DNA of 64,000 nucleotides from positions 5,084,001-5,148,000 of the forward strand of contig NZ_CP052860.1 in NCBI RefSeq assembly GCF_012935715.1, given 5' to 3'. Shown here in pieces: positions 1-8,797 of this stretch. The DNA comes from Pseudomonas sp. ADAK13 (GTDB taxonomy: Bacteria; Pseudomonadota; Gammaproteobacteria; Pseudomonadales; Pseudomonadaceae). The translations under genes were made by a program, and so were the position numbers. The notes under the pieces are model-generated. The model was not told the origin of the DNA and did not search any database. It saw only the letters and a list, made by a program, of their open reading frames with translations. How positions within the stretch are numbered: the stretch's first letter is position 1; each line of letters opens with the position of its first letter.

Positions 1-2
1 CG

Positions 3-3000
3 GCCGGTGGGATAGTCGACCTGCAAGGCAAGATCCTGGGGCGCAGCAGCGGTTACTACAACGCGGGTGGCACCTATGTGCCGTATGCAGGCGGCATCGT
101 GGAAATCCAGGCCCAGCGCCTGGGCGCCAGTGGCTCGCTGGATCAGCAGTTTGCTGAACTCAACCAGCGCCTGAACCAGGGCGAAGTGTTCGGCGCGCGC
201 AGCTTCCAGCTCAAGCAGGGCGACCTGACCATCGGCAACGGCCTCAAGGCCAACACCCTCAATGTCTCGGTGGACAACGGCAGCTTGCGTGTCACCGGCT
301 TGGTGGATGCCAGCGGTGAGCGCGTCGGCAGCATCAACCTGGCGGGCAAAACAGGCCTGACCCTCGACGGCAGTGCAGTGCTGGATGCCCACGGCAGCCA
401 GGTGCGGGTCGACAGCTACGGCAAGATCATCGACTCACCGAACCGGGCGATGGTGGTGCTGGGGTCCGGCACCGGGCAACTGACCCTGGGCGATGGCGCG
501 ACGATCGACCTGCGTCACGGCACGGCAGGCACGGCAGGCAATGACGGACGTAATCGCGGCACCCTGGAGTTGAACGCACCGCGCATCAACACCAATGACA
601 TTGCCATTGATGCCCGTGGCAACCTGACGATCCAAGGCGCACGGGCGATCACCCTCAACGGCATGGCGACTTACGACGATGCGCCGCTGATGACCGACCC
701 GACCGCCAGCGGCAAGCCGTACCAGGTCATCGATCAGGCGTACCTGGATGGCAAGCACGTGCTGAGCACGGCGTTTATCAACGCCGCGTTGCAAAACACC
801 ACTCTGTTGAACAACAAACTGGCCGGTTTGAACAACGCCACTTACGCCGACGCGTTCCACCTGCGCCCGGGCGTAGAGATCATCAGCAAGACCCCGGACG
901 GCGACCTGGTGGTGCAGGGAGATGTCGACCTTTCCGGCTACCGCTACGCCAGCCTCAACCCCAACACTCAGAAAACCTCAGTGTATGGTTCGGGCGAGTC
1001 CGGCAGCCTGACGTTGCGGGCCGGCGGCGACCTGAACATTTATGGCAGCCTCAACGACGGCTTCTCGCCGCCACCGGAAACGATGAATGACAAGGGCTGG
1101 CTGTTACTGGCGGGCCGGGACTTCACCGGCGGCGAGATCATCGTGCCGGGCAATGGCGTGGTCCTGGCCGATGGCACTACCTACATCGGCGGCTCGGTGC
1201 TGAACTACGATTTGCCGATCAAAGGCATGACCGTGGTGGCCGGCACCCGCCTGCCAGCCCGGGCAACGCTGGCCCAGGACCTGACCTTGCCGGCAGGCAC
1301 TGTGCTCGCGGCCGCGATACTGGATGCGTCGGGCACTGTGTTGTTGGCGGCCGGCACGCTGTTGAACCAGCCGTATACCCTGCAAGCCGGGGTGCAACTG
1401 GAGGCCGGCACCTTGCTGAACCAGCCCACCCAACTGCGAGCCATGATCTGGCCCAAAGGCGTGCCATTGCCTGGCTTGAACGGGGCTTTGGACGGGGGCA
1501 AGAATGTCGTCACCCTGGATGGCAATATCGCCCTGGCGCGTGGCGCGCTGATTCCGGTCGGCACCGATGTCAAGCTGGTGGGCGGGGTGGATTCGGTTGA
1601 GTTGCGCCCTGAAGTGGCCGGGCGGCAGGGGCAACTCTGGGCCATTTCCCCGATGCTGGCCGAAGGTTCCCAATCCTGGTCATTGCGTCTGGTCGCCGGG
1701 GCTGACACCGAGGCTGCGGACAGTCGGCTGCTCAAGCCGGACCCGAGCAGCGGCACGCTGCGTCTGGCTGACAGCCACTACGGCATGTTCGCCAAAGAGT
1801 TGCCGCCTAAAGGGGTATTGGTCTGGACTGCCCATGCGGTTAGCGACCTGGGAGACGCAGGGGTGGTGATCAAAGAGGGCGACCCGGTAGATCAAGCCAT
1901 TCTGGATGAGTTCGGCCTGGGTTCGATTGCGGATTTCTGCAACAATTTCCCGGATTACTGTGGCGCCAAAGCGGCCTTTGCCTGGAGCAAACAGGCCGCC
2001 GATGAACTGGCTGAGCAGGGGATTATTGTTCAGGCCGGAAGTGCGATGGATGACGCCTGGATGCTCGAAATGGTAGGCCAGACCGTGGCGGAATTCTGCC
2101 AGGGCACACCGGCGTATTGTGTGGCCATGGGCGGCAAGGAGTACGCGCCAACCCCGTCAAATTCGCTGTTCAGCGTGGTCCGTACCGGCACCGGTGACTT
2201 GCAATTGTTGAGCGCGGGCAACCTGACTGTGAACTCGACGTACGGGGTGTACACGGCCGGCACCTCGTCCACCACCACTGAGGCGGGCGACCCTTTCAAC
2301 CAGCCGCGCGCCCTGGCGGGCGGCACCACGGTACTCAAGGATCCCAACAGCTACTTCGAACAGTTCGTCAATGGCGGCAGCCAGAGCCTGTACCGCGCCT
2401 GGTACCCGGAGGCGGGCGGTAACCTGACGCTGAACGTCGGTGGCAACCTGACAGGCCACCTGGATGCCGGAGGTCTCTCAGTCCCTTCGCGCCCCGACCC
2501 CTATGACGGGGGCAGCAATACGGCCGAAGTCGGCACCTGGTTGTGGCGACAGGGCAGTGGCAATTTCGCAACCGGCGGGCAGGCCCAGCCCACGGCGTGG
2601 TGGATCAACTTTGGCACCTACACCAATATCGTCGCTGACAACCTGGTTGGCTTCACCGGTTTCGGCACCTTGGGTGGCGGTGATCTGGATGTCAATGTGG
2701 GCGGCGATGCGGGCACGTTGAACATCCCGAATTTCGTTGGGGATCTCACCAACAAACGTACCCAAGGCCTGGTACTGGCAGTCGGCAGCACCGGCCGGGT
2801 AAACAGCGACGGCAGCCTGCAACTGACCGGTGGCGGCGACATGCGGGTGCGCGTCAGCGGTGCGTTCAACCCTGTCGCCACCCTGGAGGTTCCCGACAGT
2901 CGTAACGGCGTGCTGGTGAATACTCGCGGCAATGTGCAAGTGCAGGCCGCCAGCATCGGGCGCATCGACTTGCAGTACGGTGTCGGGATCCAGGTTCCTG

Positions 3001-5309
3001 GCGAGGTCCGTGCGCAGGAACCGCTGCGGGCCAGCCGAAGTGCGCCGCAAGGTGGCCTGACCCTGGTGGCAGGCGACTCTACGTTCAGCTTGCAGACCTT
3101 GGGCGACCTGGTGGTGCAGACGGTTGAAGATGCCGGGCGTGTGCGCCAGTACAACCGCTCTGCCTTCAGCCGTGACGGCGTGAACGGTGGCTCCAGCAGT
3201 TGGTTTAGCTTATGGACCCCAAACACCGCCATCGATCTGTATGCCGAGGGCGGTAACCTGACGCCTTTTGTCCTCGCTGCGGCTAACACGGATATGGCGG
3301 TCGTCTATCCATCGATCGTCAGGGCGACTGCGGCCAGCGGCAGTCTTTACTATGGCAAAGCCGCCACATTTCGTGATTTCCCCAGCTACACCTACCCGCT
3401 GCTCCTGGCCCCTGGCAAAAACGGGCAACTGCAGTTCCTGGCGCAGGACTCGATTTACGCCGGTGGTTTTACCGTCACCCAGTCCGGTTCGGCGCCGAGC
3501 AGCATGGCGACCCCCTGGAATCCGGCCATTGTTGCCAGCCTGGGAGCGAGCAACTACGGCAACACGTCCAGCACGGGCAACTACAACACCTACGGCAATC
3601 AGGGGATGTCGTTGTTCGCTTTCGGCCCGGGCACAGCCGCTGAGCCGTTGAGCAACAGGGCGGATCCTTCACGTTTCTACGCCGTGACCGGGGATCTGGT
3701 TGGCGTCAGCAGCGGCCGGATCATCGGCTACAACACCATCAATTTGCCTCATAACGGAGAGACCTGGTACGAAGGCAGCCGGCCGGTATGGATGATGGCC
3801 GGGCGCGATATCGTCAGCAGCGGTGCCAACCCCAATGACAATGGCGAGATTTATCCGGGCGTGCTCACCACGGGCAACCTGTTCGTTCACAACAACGCCA
3901 CCGACATTTCCATCGTTTCTGCCGGACGCGACATTCTCTACAGCAGCTTTAACATCGCAGGGCCTGGCGCGCTGGAGATCACTGCCGGACGCAATATCGT
4001 GATGGACGACAAGGTCAGCGTGACGAGTCTCGGGCCGATCCTTGCCGGCGACTTGCGTCCAGGCGCAAGCATCGTCATGCAGGCCGGTGTCGGTGCCAAC
4101 GGCGGGGATTACCAGCGCTTTGTGGCGGCTTACCTCAACCCGGCCAACCAGCTGGCCGCGGGTGAACCGTTGTCGGCCTCGGGCGGCAAGGTGGCCAAGA
4201 CCTACGAAAACGAACTGGTGGCGTGGCTGACCGAGCGCTTCGGTTTTGCCGGTGACAGCGAGCAGGCCGTGGCTTACTTCATGCAATTGCCGGCCGAGCA
4301 GCAACGGGTGTTTGCCCGTGAGGTGTACTTTGCCGAGCTGGAGGCGGGCGGTCGTGAGTACAACGAGAGCGGCGGCGTACGGCAAGGCAGTTATGCCCGT
4401 GGCCGGGCGGCGATTGCGGCACTGTTCCCGGAGAAAGACGTGGCCGGCAACACCATCACCTACCAGGGCGATATCCGCCTGTTTGGCGGGGCAGGTGTAC
4501 ACACCAACTTCGGCGGCTCGATCCAGATGCTCACCCCCGGCGGTAGCCAGACCTTCGGTATCGAAGGCGTGGCACCCCCGGCTTCTGCGGGGGTTATCAC
4601 GCAGGGCACGGGCAACATTCAGCTGTACTCCCTGGGCAGCATCCTGCTGGGCCAAAGCCGCATCATGACGACCTTCGGCGGCTCGATCATGGGCTGGTCG
4701 GCCGAGGGCGACATCAACGCCGGTCGCGGTTCCAAGACCACCGTGGTGTACACGCCGCCCAAGCGTGTCTACGACAACTGGGGCAACGTGAGCCTGTCGC
4801 CGGCGGTGCCGAGTACCGGTGCGGGGATTGCCACGTTGAACCCGATTCCGGAGGTGCCGGCCGGCGACATCGACCTGATCGCGCCGCTGGGCACCATCGA
4901 TGCGGGCGAGGCGGGGATTCGCGTCTCCGGCAACATCAACATCGCCGCGTTGCGGGTGGTGAACGCGGCGAACATCCAGACCCAGGGCAAATCGTCCGGG
5001 GTGCCGGTGTCGGCAGCAGTGAACACCGGGGCCATGACGTCAGCGAGCGCGGCCGGTGCGGCGGCGTCCCAGGCGGCGGAAGATGCCGCCCGCAGCCAGC
5101 AGGCGGCGGCCAAACAAGGCCGGGCGTCGATTGTCACGGTGGAAGTGTTGAGCTTTGGCAGCGAGCCGGTGCAGCACAAGCCTGAAGACGGGCAGAAGAC
5201 CTCCGGCTACAACCCCAACAGCCCGGTGCAGGTGCTGGGCGCCGGACCGTTGAGTGACCAGGCGCGGGCGCAGTTGACGGATGAGGAGCGCCAGCAGATC
5301 AGCTTGTAG
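3..5309 (+). CDS. TpsA-type filamentous haemagglutinin exoprotein (5' partial)
   Basis: Very large secreted exoprotein of the two-partner secretion (type Vb) class. The reading frame is open from base 3, so the signal peptide and the haemagglutinin/TPS domain lie upstream of the window; about 1,768 codons are visible. The visible part is Gly/Asn/Thr/Val-rich with many short repeats of the form GGNLT, GGDL and AGRDI, as expected of a right-handed beta-helix stalk. The octapeptide AGTLLNQP occurs twice close together near 1.35-1.43 kb. A less repetitive alpha-helical stretch (near 4.1-4.4 kb) and an Ala/Gln-rich tail resemble the C-terminal region of DUF3739-type FHA proteins; that assignment is from memory of the family. 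Its likely outer-membrane transporter is the TpsB gene at 12875-14473, unusually 7.5 kb away. Probable role: adhesion or surface colonisation (inference). The gene ends at a strong shared terminator. Confidence 0.85.
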   Translation, partial: AGGIVDLQGKILGRSSGYYNAGGTYVPYAGGIVEIQAQRLGASGSLDQQFAELNQRLNQGEVFGARSFQLKQGDLTIGNGLKANTLNVSVDNGSLRVTGLVDASGERVGSINLAGKTGLTLDGSAVLDAHGSQVRVDSYGKIIDSPNRAMVVLGSGTGQLTLGDGATIDLRHGTAGTAGNDGRNRGTLELNAPRINTNDIAIDARGNLTIQGARAITLNGMATYDDAPLMTDPTASGKPYQVIDQAYLDGKHVLSTAFINAALQNTTLLNNKLAGLNNATYADAFHLRPGVEIISKTPDGDLVVQGDVDLSGYRYASLNPNTQKTSVYGSGESGSLTLRAGGDLNIYGSLNDGFSPPPETMNDKGWLLLAGRDFTGGEIIVPGNGVVLADGTTYIGGSVLNYDLPIKGMTVVAGTRLPARATLAQDLTLPAGTVLAAAILDASGTVLLAAGTLLNQPYTLQAGVQLEAGTLLNQPTQLRAMIWPKGVPLPGLNGALDGGKNVVTLDGNIALARGALIPVGTDVKLVGGVDSVELRPEVAGRQGQLWAISPMLAEGSQSWSLRLVAGADTEAADSRLLKPDPSSGTLRLADSHYGMFAKELPPKGVLVWTAHAVSDLGDAGVVIKEGDPVDQAILDEFGLGSIADFCNNFPDYCGAKAAFAWSKQAADELAEQGIIVQAGSAMDDAWMLEMVGQTVAEFCQGTPAYCVAMGGKEYAPTPSNSLFSVVRTGTGDLQLLSAGNLTVNSTYGVYTAGTSSTTTEAGDPFNQPRALAGGTTVLKDPNSYFEQFVNGGSQSLYRAWYPEAGGNLTLNVGGNLTGHLDAGGLSVPSRPDPYDGGSNTAEVGTWLWRQGSGNFATGGQAQPTAWWINFGTYTNIVADNLVGFTGFGTLGGGDLDVNVGGDAGTLNIPNFVGDLTNKRTQGLVLAVGSTGRVNSDGSLQLTGGGDMRVRVSGAFNPVATLEVPDSRNGVLVNTRGNVQVQAASIGRIDLQYGVGIQVPGEVRAQEPLRASRSAPQGGLTLVAGDSTFSLQTLGDLVVQTVEDAGRVRQYNRSAFSRDGVNGGSSSWFSLWTPNTAIDLYAEGGNLTPFVLAAANTDMAVVYPSIVRATAASGSLYYGKAATFRDFPSYTYPLLLAPGKNGQLQFLAQDSIYAGGFTVTQSGSAPSSMATPWNPAIVASLGASNYGNTSSTGNYNTYGNQGMSLFAFGPGTAAEPLSNRADPSRFYAVTGDLVGVSSGRIIGYNTINLPHNGETWYEGSRPVWMMAGRDIVSSGANPNDNGEIYPGVLTTGNLFVHNNATDISIVSAGRDILYSSFNIAGPGALEITAGRNIVMDDKVSVTSLGPILAGDLRPGASIVMQAGVGANGGDYQRFVAAYLNPANQLAAGEPLSASGGKVAKTYENELVAWLTERFGFAGDSEQAVAYFMQLPAEQQRVFAREVYFAELEAGGREYNESGGVRQGSYARGRAAIAALFPEKDVAGNTITYQGDIRLFGGAGVHTNFGGSIQMLTPGGSQTFGIEGVAPPASAGVITQGTGNIQLYSLGSILLGQSRIMTTFGGSIMGWSAEGDINAGRGSKTTVVYTPPKRVYDNWGNVSLSPAVPSTGAGIATLNPIPEVPAGDIDLIAPLGTIDAGEAGIRVSGNINIAALRVVNAANIQTQGKSSGVPVSAAVNTGAMTSASAAGAAASQAAEDAARSQQAAAKQGRASIVTVEVLSFGSEPVQHKPEDGQKTSGYNPNSPVQVLGAGPLSDQARAQLTDEERQQISL

Positions 5310-5337
5310 TTTCGGAAAAGGACCTCTCGTTGTATTT

Positions 5338-5366
5338 GGGGCGATCATTGATCGCCCCTTTTTTTT
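5338..5366. terminator. Bidirectional rho-independent terminator
   Basis: Perfect 9-bp stem GGGGCGATC/GATCGCCCC around an ATT loop, followed by eight T. It lies 29 bases after the TpsA stop and 9 bases before the stop of the convergent gene on the minus strand, so it probably ends TpsA transcription and may block read-through from the other side. Confidence 0.92.
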
Positions 5367-5374
5367 CGGCTTCT

Positions 5375-6985
5375 TCAGGGCTGGTCCTTGAGGGTCTCGA
5401 ACGCCTTCACCCGCTTGACCAGGCTTTTCTTGCTGGCCGAGTCGGCGCTGTTGAACAGGAACGAAAAGTCCGAGGCCAGGGTCGAGCTGCCGGCGATGGT
5501 CGCGTACTGGTGACAGGCGTTGCAGTTGTCGCCCTGGACGTAGGTCTCCAGGGTGGTGTTGGCCACGGGCACATTGCCCTGGCTGATAAACGGCCCGTAG
5601 GACAGCGGCACCTGCGCGCTGACGCCCGGCTCCGGCTGGGTGGGCGGGTTGGGCGTGAGGGTCCAGAGCACGTTGATCAGTTTGTAGTACTGGAACACCG
5701 ACTTGCCCTGGCTCTGCTGAGCGAAGTTGGCCTGCACCGCGCCGTTCAGGGCATGCAGCTCAGTGGGCAGCGGATGTTCCCGGGTGGTTTGCACCGGTTG
5801 GTCACGTGGATACGGCTCGGTGCAGTCGCGGTCGGGATGATGCTGTTTGCACTGGATACGCGCCACGTTCGGCGTGCATTCGGGGCCGGTGCCACAGTTC
5901 GGGTTGTTGAAGGCAAAGCTGTCGGGCGGTGTCTGCTGTGGCGGCACCTGGTCGGGTTCCGGCACGTTGTCCACCTGCTCGAAGGTGGTCCAGATGAAGT
6001 TGGGCGAAGCCTGGGTCTTGTTGATGATGTGCAGGCCCACCAGGCCCACCACTTGCTGGGTGCACTGCAACGTGGCCGGGTTTTTGAGCCAGGCGACGGT
6101 GGTCAGGTAGCGCCCGTAGAGCTCGGGTTTACCGGTGAGGATCCGCCACGCGGCCTTGACCTCCAGGGCCCCGAGTTGCTCCTGCGGCACCGGGTCTGGC
6201 GGCAGCGAGCGCATGGGTTCACCGATGGGCAGGGACAGCCCGCCCGGGTTCTGGTTGTCGAGGTTCTGCGCCACTGTCAGCTGGTTGGCGGCGTCGTACA
6301 GCCTTTTGCTGACGATGTAGTCAAACTCGGCCTTGCCGACCTTGCGTTCAAAAAACACCAGGTTCTTCGACTGGTCCGTCAGCCAGCCGCCGGAGGCTTC
6401 CATGATCGGGTCCGGAATCGAGGCCAGGGTGCCGCTGGACAGGTGAAACCCGTGCCGCGCGTTGATCGCGCTTTCCGAGGTGGCGGTCATGAACTTGCGT
6501 GCCCCCACCGCCATCGCCTTGAGGCTGCCCTGGGTGCTGCAATTGGACGGTACCAGGGTTTGCACGCCCCATCCGGTGGGCACGGGGGCGCCGGGCAGGA
6601 AGATATCGTTGGCGTCCTTGTAACTGGCCCACACCGGCGCCACGGTCATCGGCTGCCCGGAGGCGGGCGGCACGCCGAACTGGGCGAGGCTGCTGTGCAT
6701 GTCCGGCTCACCCGCCAGGGCGGGCGTGGCTGGCCAACCGGGATTCACCGGCCAGTTCAGGGCAATGAACAACTGCCAGCCGAAGCAGTTCATAAAGCTC
6801 TGGCCGGTGGCGTTGAAGTTATTGACCGGCAGGAATCCACCGCTGGCCGGGTTGAACACCAACTGTTGCTGGACGCAGGCGTCGGCATCGGATTGTGGCG
6901 TCGCATAGGCCGACTGCACCGCAAACAGGCTCAGCACCACACTGGTCAGCAGCGATAAAACACTCAAGCGTAACCTGGACATCAT
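5375..6985 (-). CDS. Exported cytochrome c-like protein of the tyrosinase operon
   Basis: A 536-residue protein starting at the first ATG of an ATGATG pair; the mRNA has AAGGAG four bases before it. The N-terminus (MMSRLRLSVLSLL..., ending VQSAYA) is a typical Sec signal peptide. One CxxCH motif (CNACH) near the C-terminus, within GDNCNACHQYA, predicts covalent attachment of one c-type haem in the periplasm. I do not recognise the rest as a named family. It is the last gene of a leftward run tyrosinase - unknown - cytochrome, 76 bases downstream of the middle gene. Role is inferred: it may pass or accept electrons for a phenol-oxidising system. A longer start 18 codons upstream is possible but has no good ribosome site. 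Confidence 0.8.
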   Translation of the reverse strand: MMSRLRLSVLSLLTSVVLSLFAVQSAYATPQSDADACVQQQLVFNPASGGFLPVNNFNATGQSFMNCFGWQLFIALNWPVNPGWPATPALAGEPDMHSSLAQFGVPPASGQPMTVAPVWASYKDANDIFLPGAPVPTGWGVQTLVPSNCSTQGSLKAMAVGARKFMTATSESAINARHGFHLSSGTLASIPDPIMEASGGWLTDQSKNLVFFERKVGKAEFDYIVSKRLYDAANQLTVAQNLDNQNPGGLSLPIGEPMRSLPPDPVPQEQLGALEVKAAWRILTGKPELYGRYLTTVAWLKNPATLQCTQQVVGLVGLHIINKTQASPNFIWTTFEQVDNVPEPDQVPPQQTPPDSFAFNNPNCGTGPECTPNVARIQCKQHHPDRDCTEPYPRDQPVQTTREHPLPTELHALNGAVQANFAQQSQGKSVFQYYKLINVLWTLTPNPPTQPEPGVSAQVPLSYGPFISQGNVPVANTTLETYVQGDNCNACHQYATIAGSSTLASDFSFLFNSADSASKKSLVKRVKAFETLKDQP

Positions 6986-7060
6986 CGCGCTCCTTGCAAG
7001 AAGATAAACCTGTGGTGAGGGAGCAAGCGCCCTCACCACAAGGAAGGTGGAACGTTCAGA

Positions 7061-8797
7061 TCAGGCGGCAGGCACCAGCGCCAACCCGGATTCCCATGGG
7101 TGCTGCGCCGCGCTGGGGTTATCGGCTTCGCCCGGGTTGAGCGCGCGCACCGTCACCAGCCCCGGTGCGGCGGTGGGGCTCACGGTGATGGTCAGCAGGT
7201 AGCCCTGGGTGCCGCCGGAGTTGGTTTGCCCGGGGATGGCCGAGGCGTCGGGCAGGAACTTCGTGACCACCGCCGTGACGCCGGGATTGGAAAACTGCAC
7301 CCGCGCCGTCTCGGCGGTGGTCTTGAGGTCGGCGCCTTGCACCACCAGGGCAAACTGCCCGCTGGTACCGGGTGCCAGCCACGCTGGCAGGTCGGTGGGC
7401 GACTGCCCGTAGAACAGATCCAGCGGCAGCAGTTGTACCGGCCAGGGTTGCACACCGTTGACCCGATCGGTCACGCACGGGCAGGAATCCGGTGTCGGGC
7501 TGATGGGCGTGGTGGTCACGCTCAGCCCCACCAGCAGTTGCTGGGCAATCACCCACACGTAGTCGATGGACTGGCCGCTGATGGTGATGTCGTTGATCGA
7601 GAACCCGGCGCTGACCGGCACTTCGAACACCGCCTGCAGGATCTGGTCGGAGCCGTTGGCCGCGGATTTTGCGGTGCCCCGGGTGATTTTCCAGTACTGG
7701 CTGACGTCCTGGCCCTGAGGACCTTTCCACGCCGAGAAGTCGGTGGGTTGTTGCAGGTACAGGCCGATGGGATTGGTCAGGGACAGCCGGTTATTCACCG
7801 CCACGCTGTTGGCCGAAAAGCCGATATGCGGGTCGGAGTTGCGGTAGTTCTGCCCGTATTGCGCGCAGCAGATCAGCGCTTGGGAATTCTGGCTGCTGGC
7901 CAGTGGACGCAGGATGGTTGCTGCGGCCGCCAGGTACACCTCGGCGCTCAGGGTGTTGGGGCCGGAGGTCAGGTGCATCGCGCCGCCATATTGGCCGGGC
8001 ACGCAGGCGGTGCCGGCGTTCCATTTGTTGACCGTGTCATAGGCCGGTTGGCCGGTGGTGGGGTCGATGACCGGGTCGCCGGCCTTGCCGGTCGGGCAGT
8101 CGGCGGTGTAGCGCAGGTAGAGGTCTTCGAGTTGCACCTGTGGGTCGATGTAGTCGCGGTACAGCCCCAGCACCGCATTCGGATCGATGCGCCACATGGC
8201 CAGGAAATACGCCGGGTTCTCGCAGGTGAAGGTGATCTTGCGCATGTTGCCGTCCGCATCGCGCACGATGGACCACTCGCAATATTCGTCGAGCCAGCCA
8301 CGGGGCCCCGAGGGCGAGAAATCCTTGTACTTGCCTTGCCAGTCGATGCTCGGGCAGCGGGTCACGGGCAGTTGCAGCAGGGTGCCTTGCTTGTTCGGAT
8401 CGTAGAGCGTGTACAGGGTGTTGTTGAGGGTGATCTGGCCGTTGTCGGTCAGCTCCATCACCTGCTGCAACGTCATGGCCTTGCCGCCCAATTGCGGAAT
8501 CACCGCGGTGCCATTGTTGTAGAAGAACGTCCACAGCCGGTTGGGGAAGGGCGCCCAGGTGATCGCCGGTGGCGTGGTGGGGCCGTAGCCTTCCACCAGC
8601 GGGTTGTAATAGCCCGAGCGCGGCGCGTCATTGAGGCCCGACCACGGGTTGCCGATGATCGCGGACTGGGTCCAGCCGGTGAGGTCGTTGTTCCAGTCGG
8701 TTTCAAACTGCGGCAACTGGTTTTCCAGGCCCAGCTTGTTGTAGTCCTTGGGGGCTTGGCCGGCGGGCGAGGTGAATTGATTGAAGGGTGTGCTCAT
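7061..8797 (-). CDS. Unrecognised 578-residue protein, tyrosinase partner
   Basis: Begins MSTPFNQF at an ATG preceded by GGAG with seven-base spacing; the ATG overlaps the tyrosinase stop as ATGA, so translation is probably coupled. A 30-codon longer frame exists but would overlap deep into the tyrosinase gene. There is no signal peptide or membrane segment. The sequence is rich in Trp, Pro, Tyr and Asn, has several scattered cysteines (for example CPCV around residue 430), and ends in an Ala/Pro-rich tail. I do not recognise the family. Its position, tightly coupled behind a tyrosinase, suggests a dedicated partner such as a copper-loading or export helper ('caddie') or a second catalytic subunit, but nothing in the sequence decides between these. 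Confidence 0.75.
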   Translation of the reverse strand: MSTPFNQFTSPAGQAPKDYNKLGLENQLPQFETDWNNDLTGWTQSAIIGNPWSGLNDAPRSGYYNPLVEGYGPTTPPAITWAPFPNRLWTFFYNNGTAVIPQLGGKAMTLQQVMELTDNGQITLNNTLYTLYDPNKQGTLLQLPVTRCPSIDWQGKYKDFSPSGPRGWLDEYCEWSIVRDADGNMRKITFTCENPAYFLAMWRIDPNAVLGLYRDYIDPQVQLEDLYLRYTADCPTGKAGDPVIDPTTGQPAYDTVNKWNAGTACVPGQYGGAMHLTSGPNTLSAEVYLAAAATILRPLASSQNSQALICCAQYGQNYRNSDPHIGFSANSVAVNNRLSLTNPIGLYLQQPTDFSAWKGPQGQDVSQYWKITRGTAKSAANGSDQILQAVFEVPVSAGFSINDITISGQSIDYVWVIAQQLLVGLSVTTTPISPTPDSCPCVTDRVNGVQPWPVQLLPLDLFYGQSPTDLPAWLAPGTSGQFALVVQGADLKTTAETARVQFSNPGVTAVVTKFLPDASAIPGQTNSGGTQGYLLTITVSPTAAPGLVTVRALNPGEADNPSAAQHPWESGLALVPAA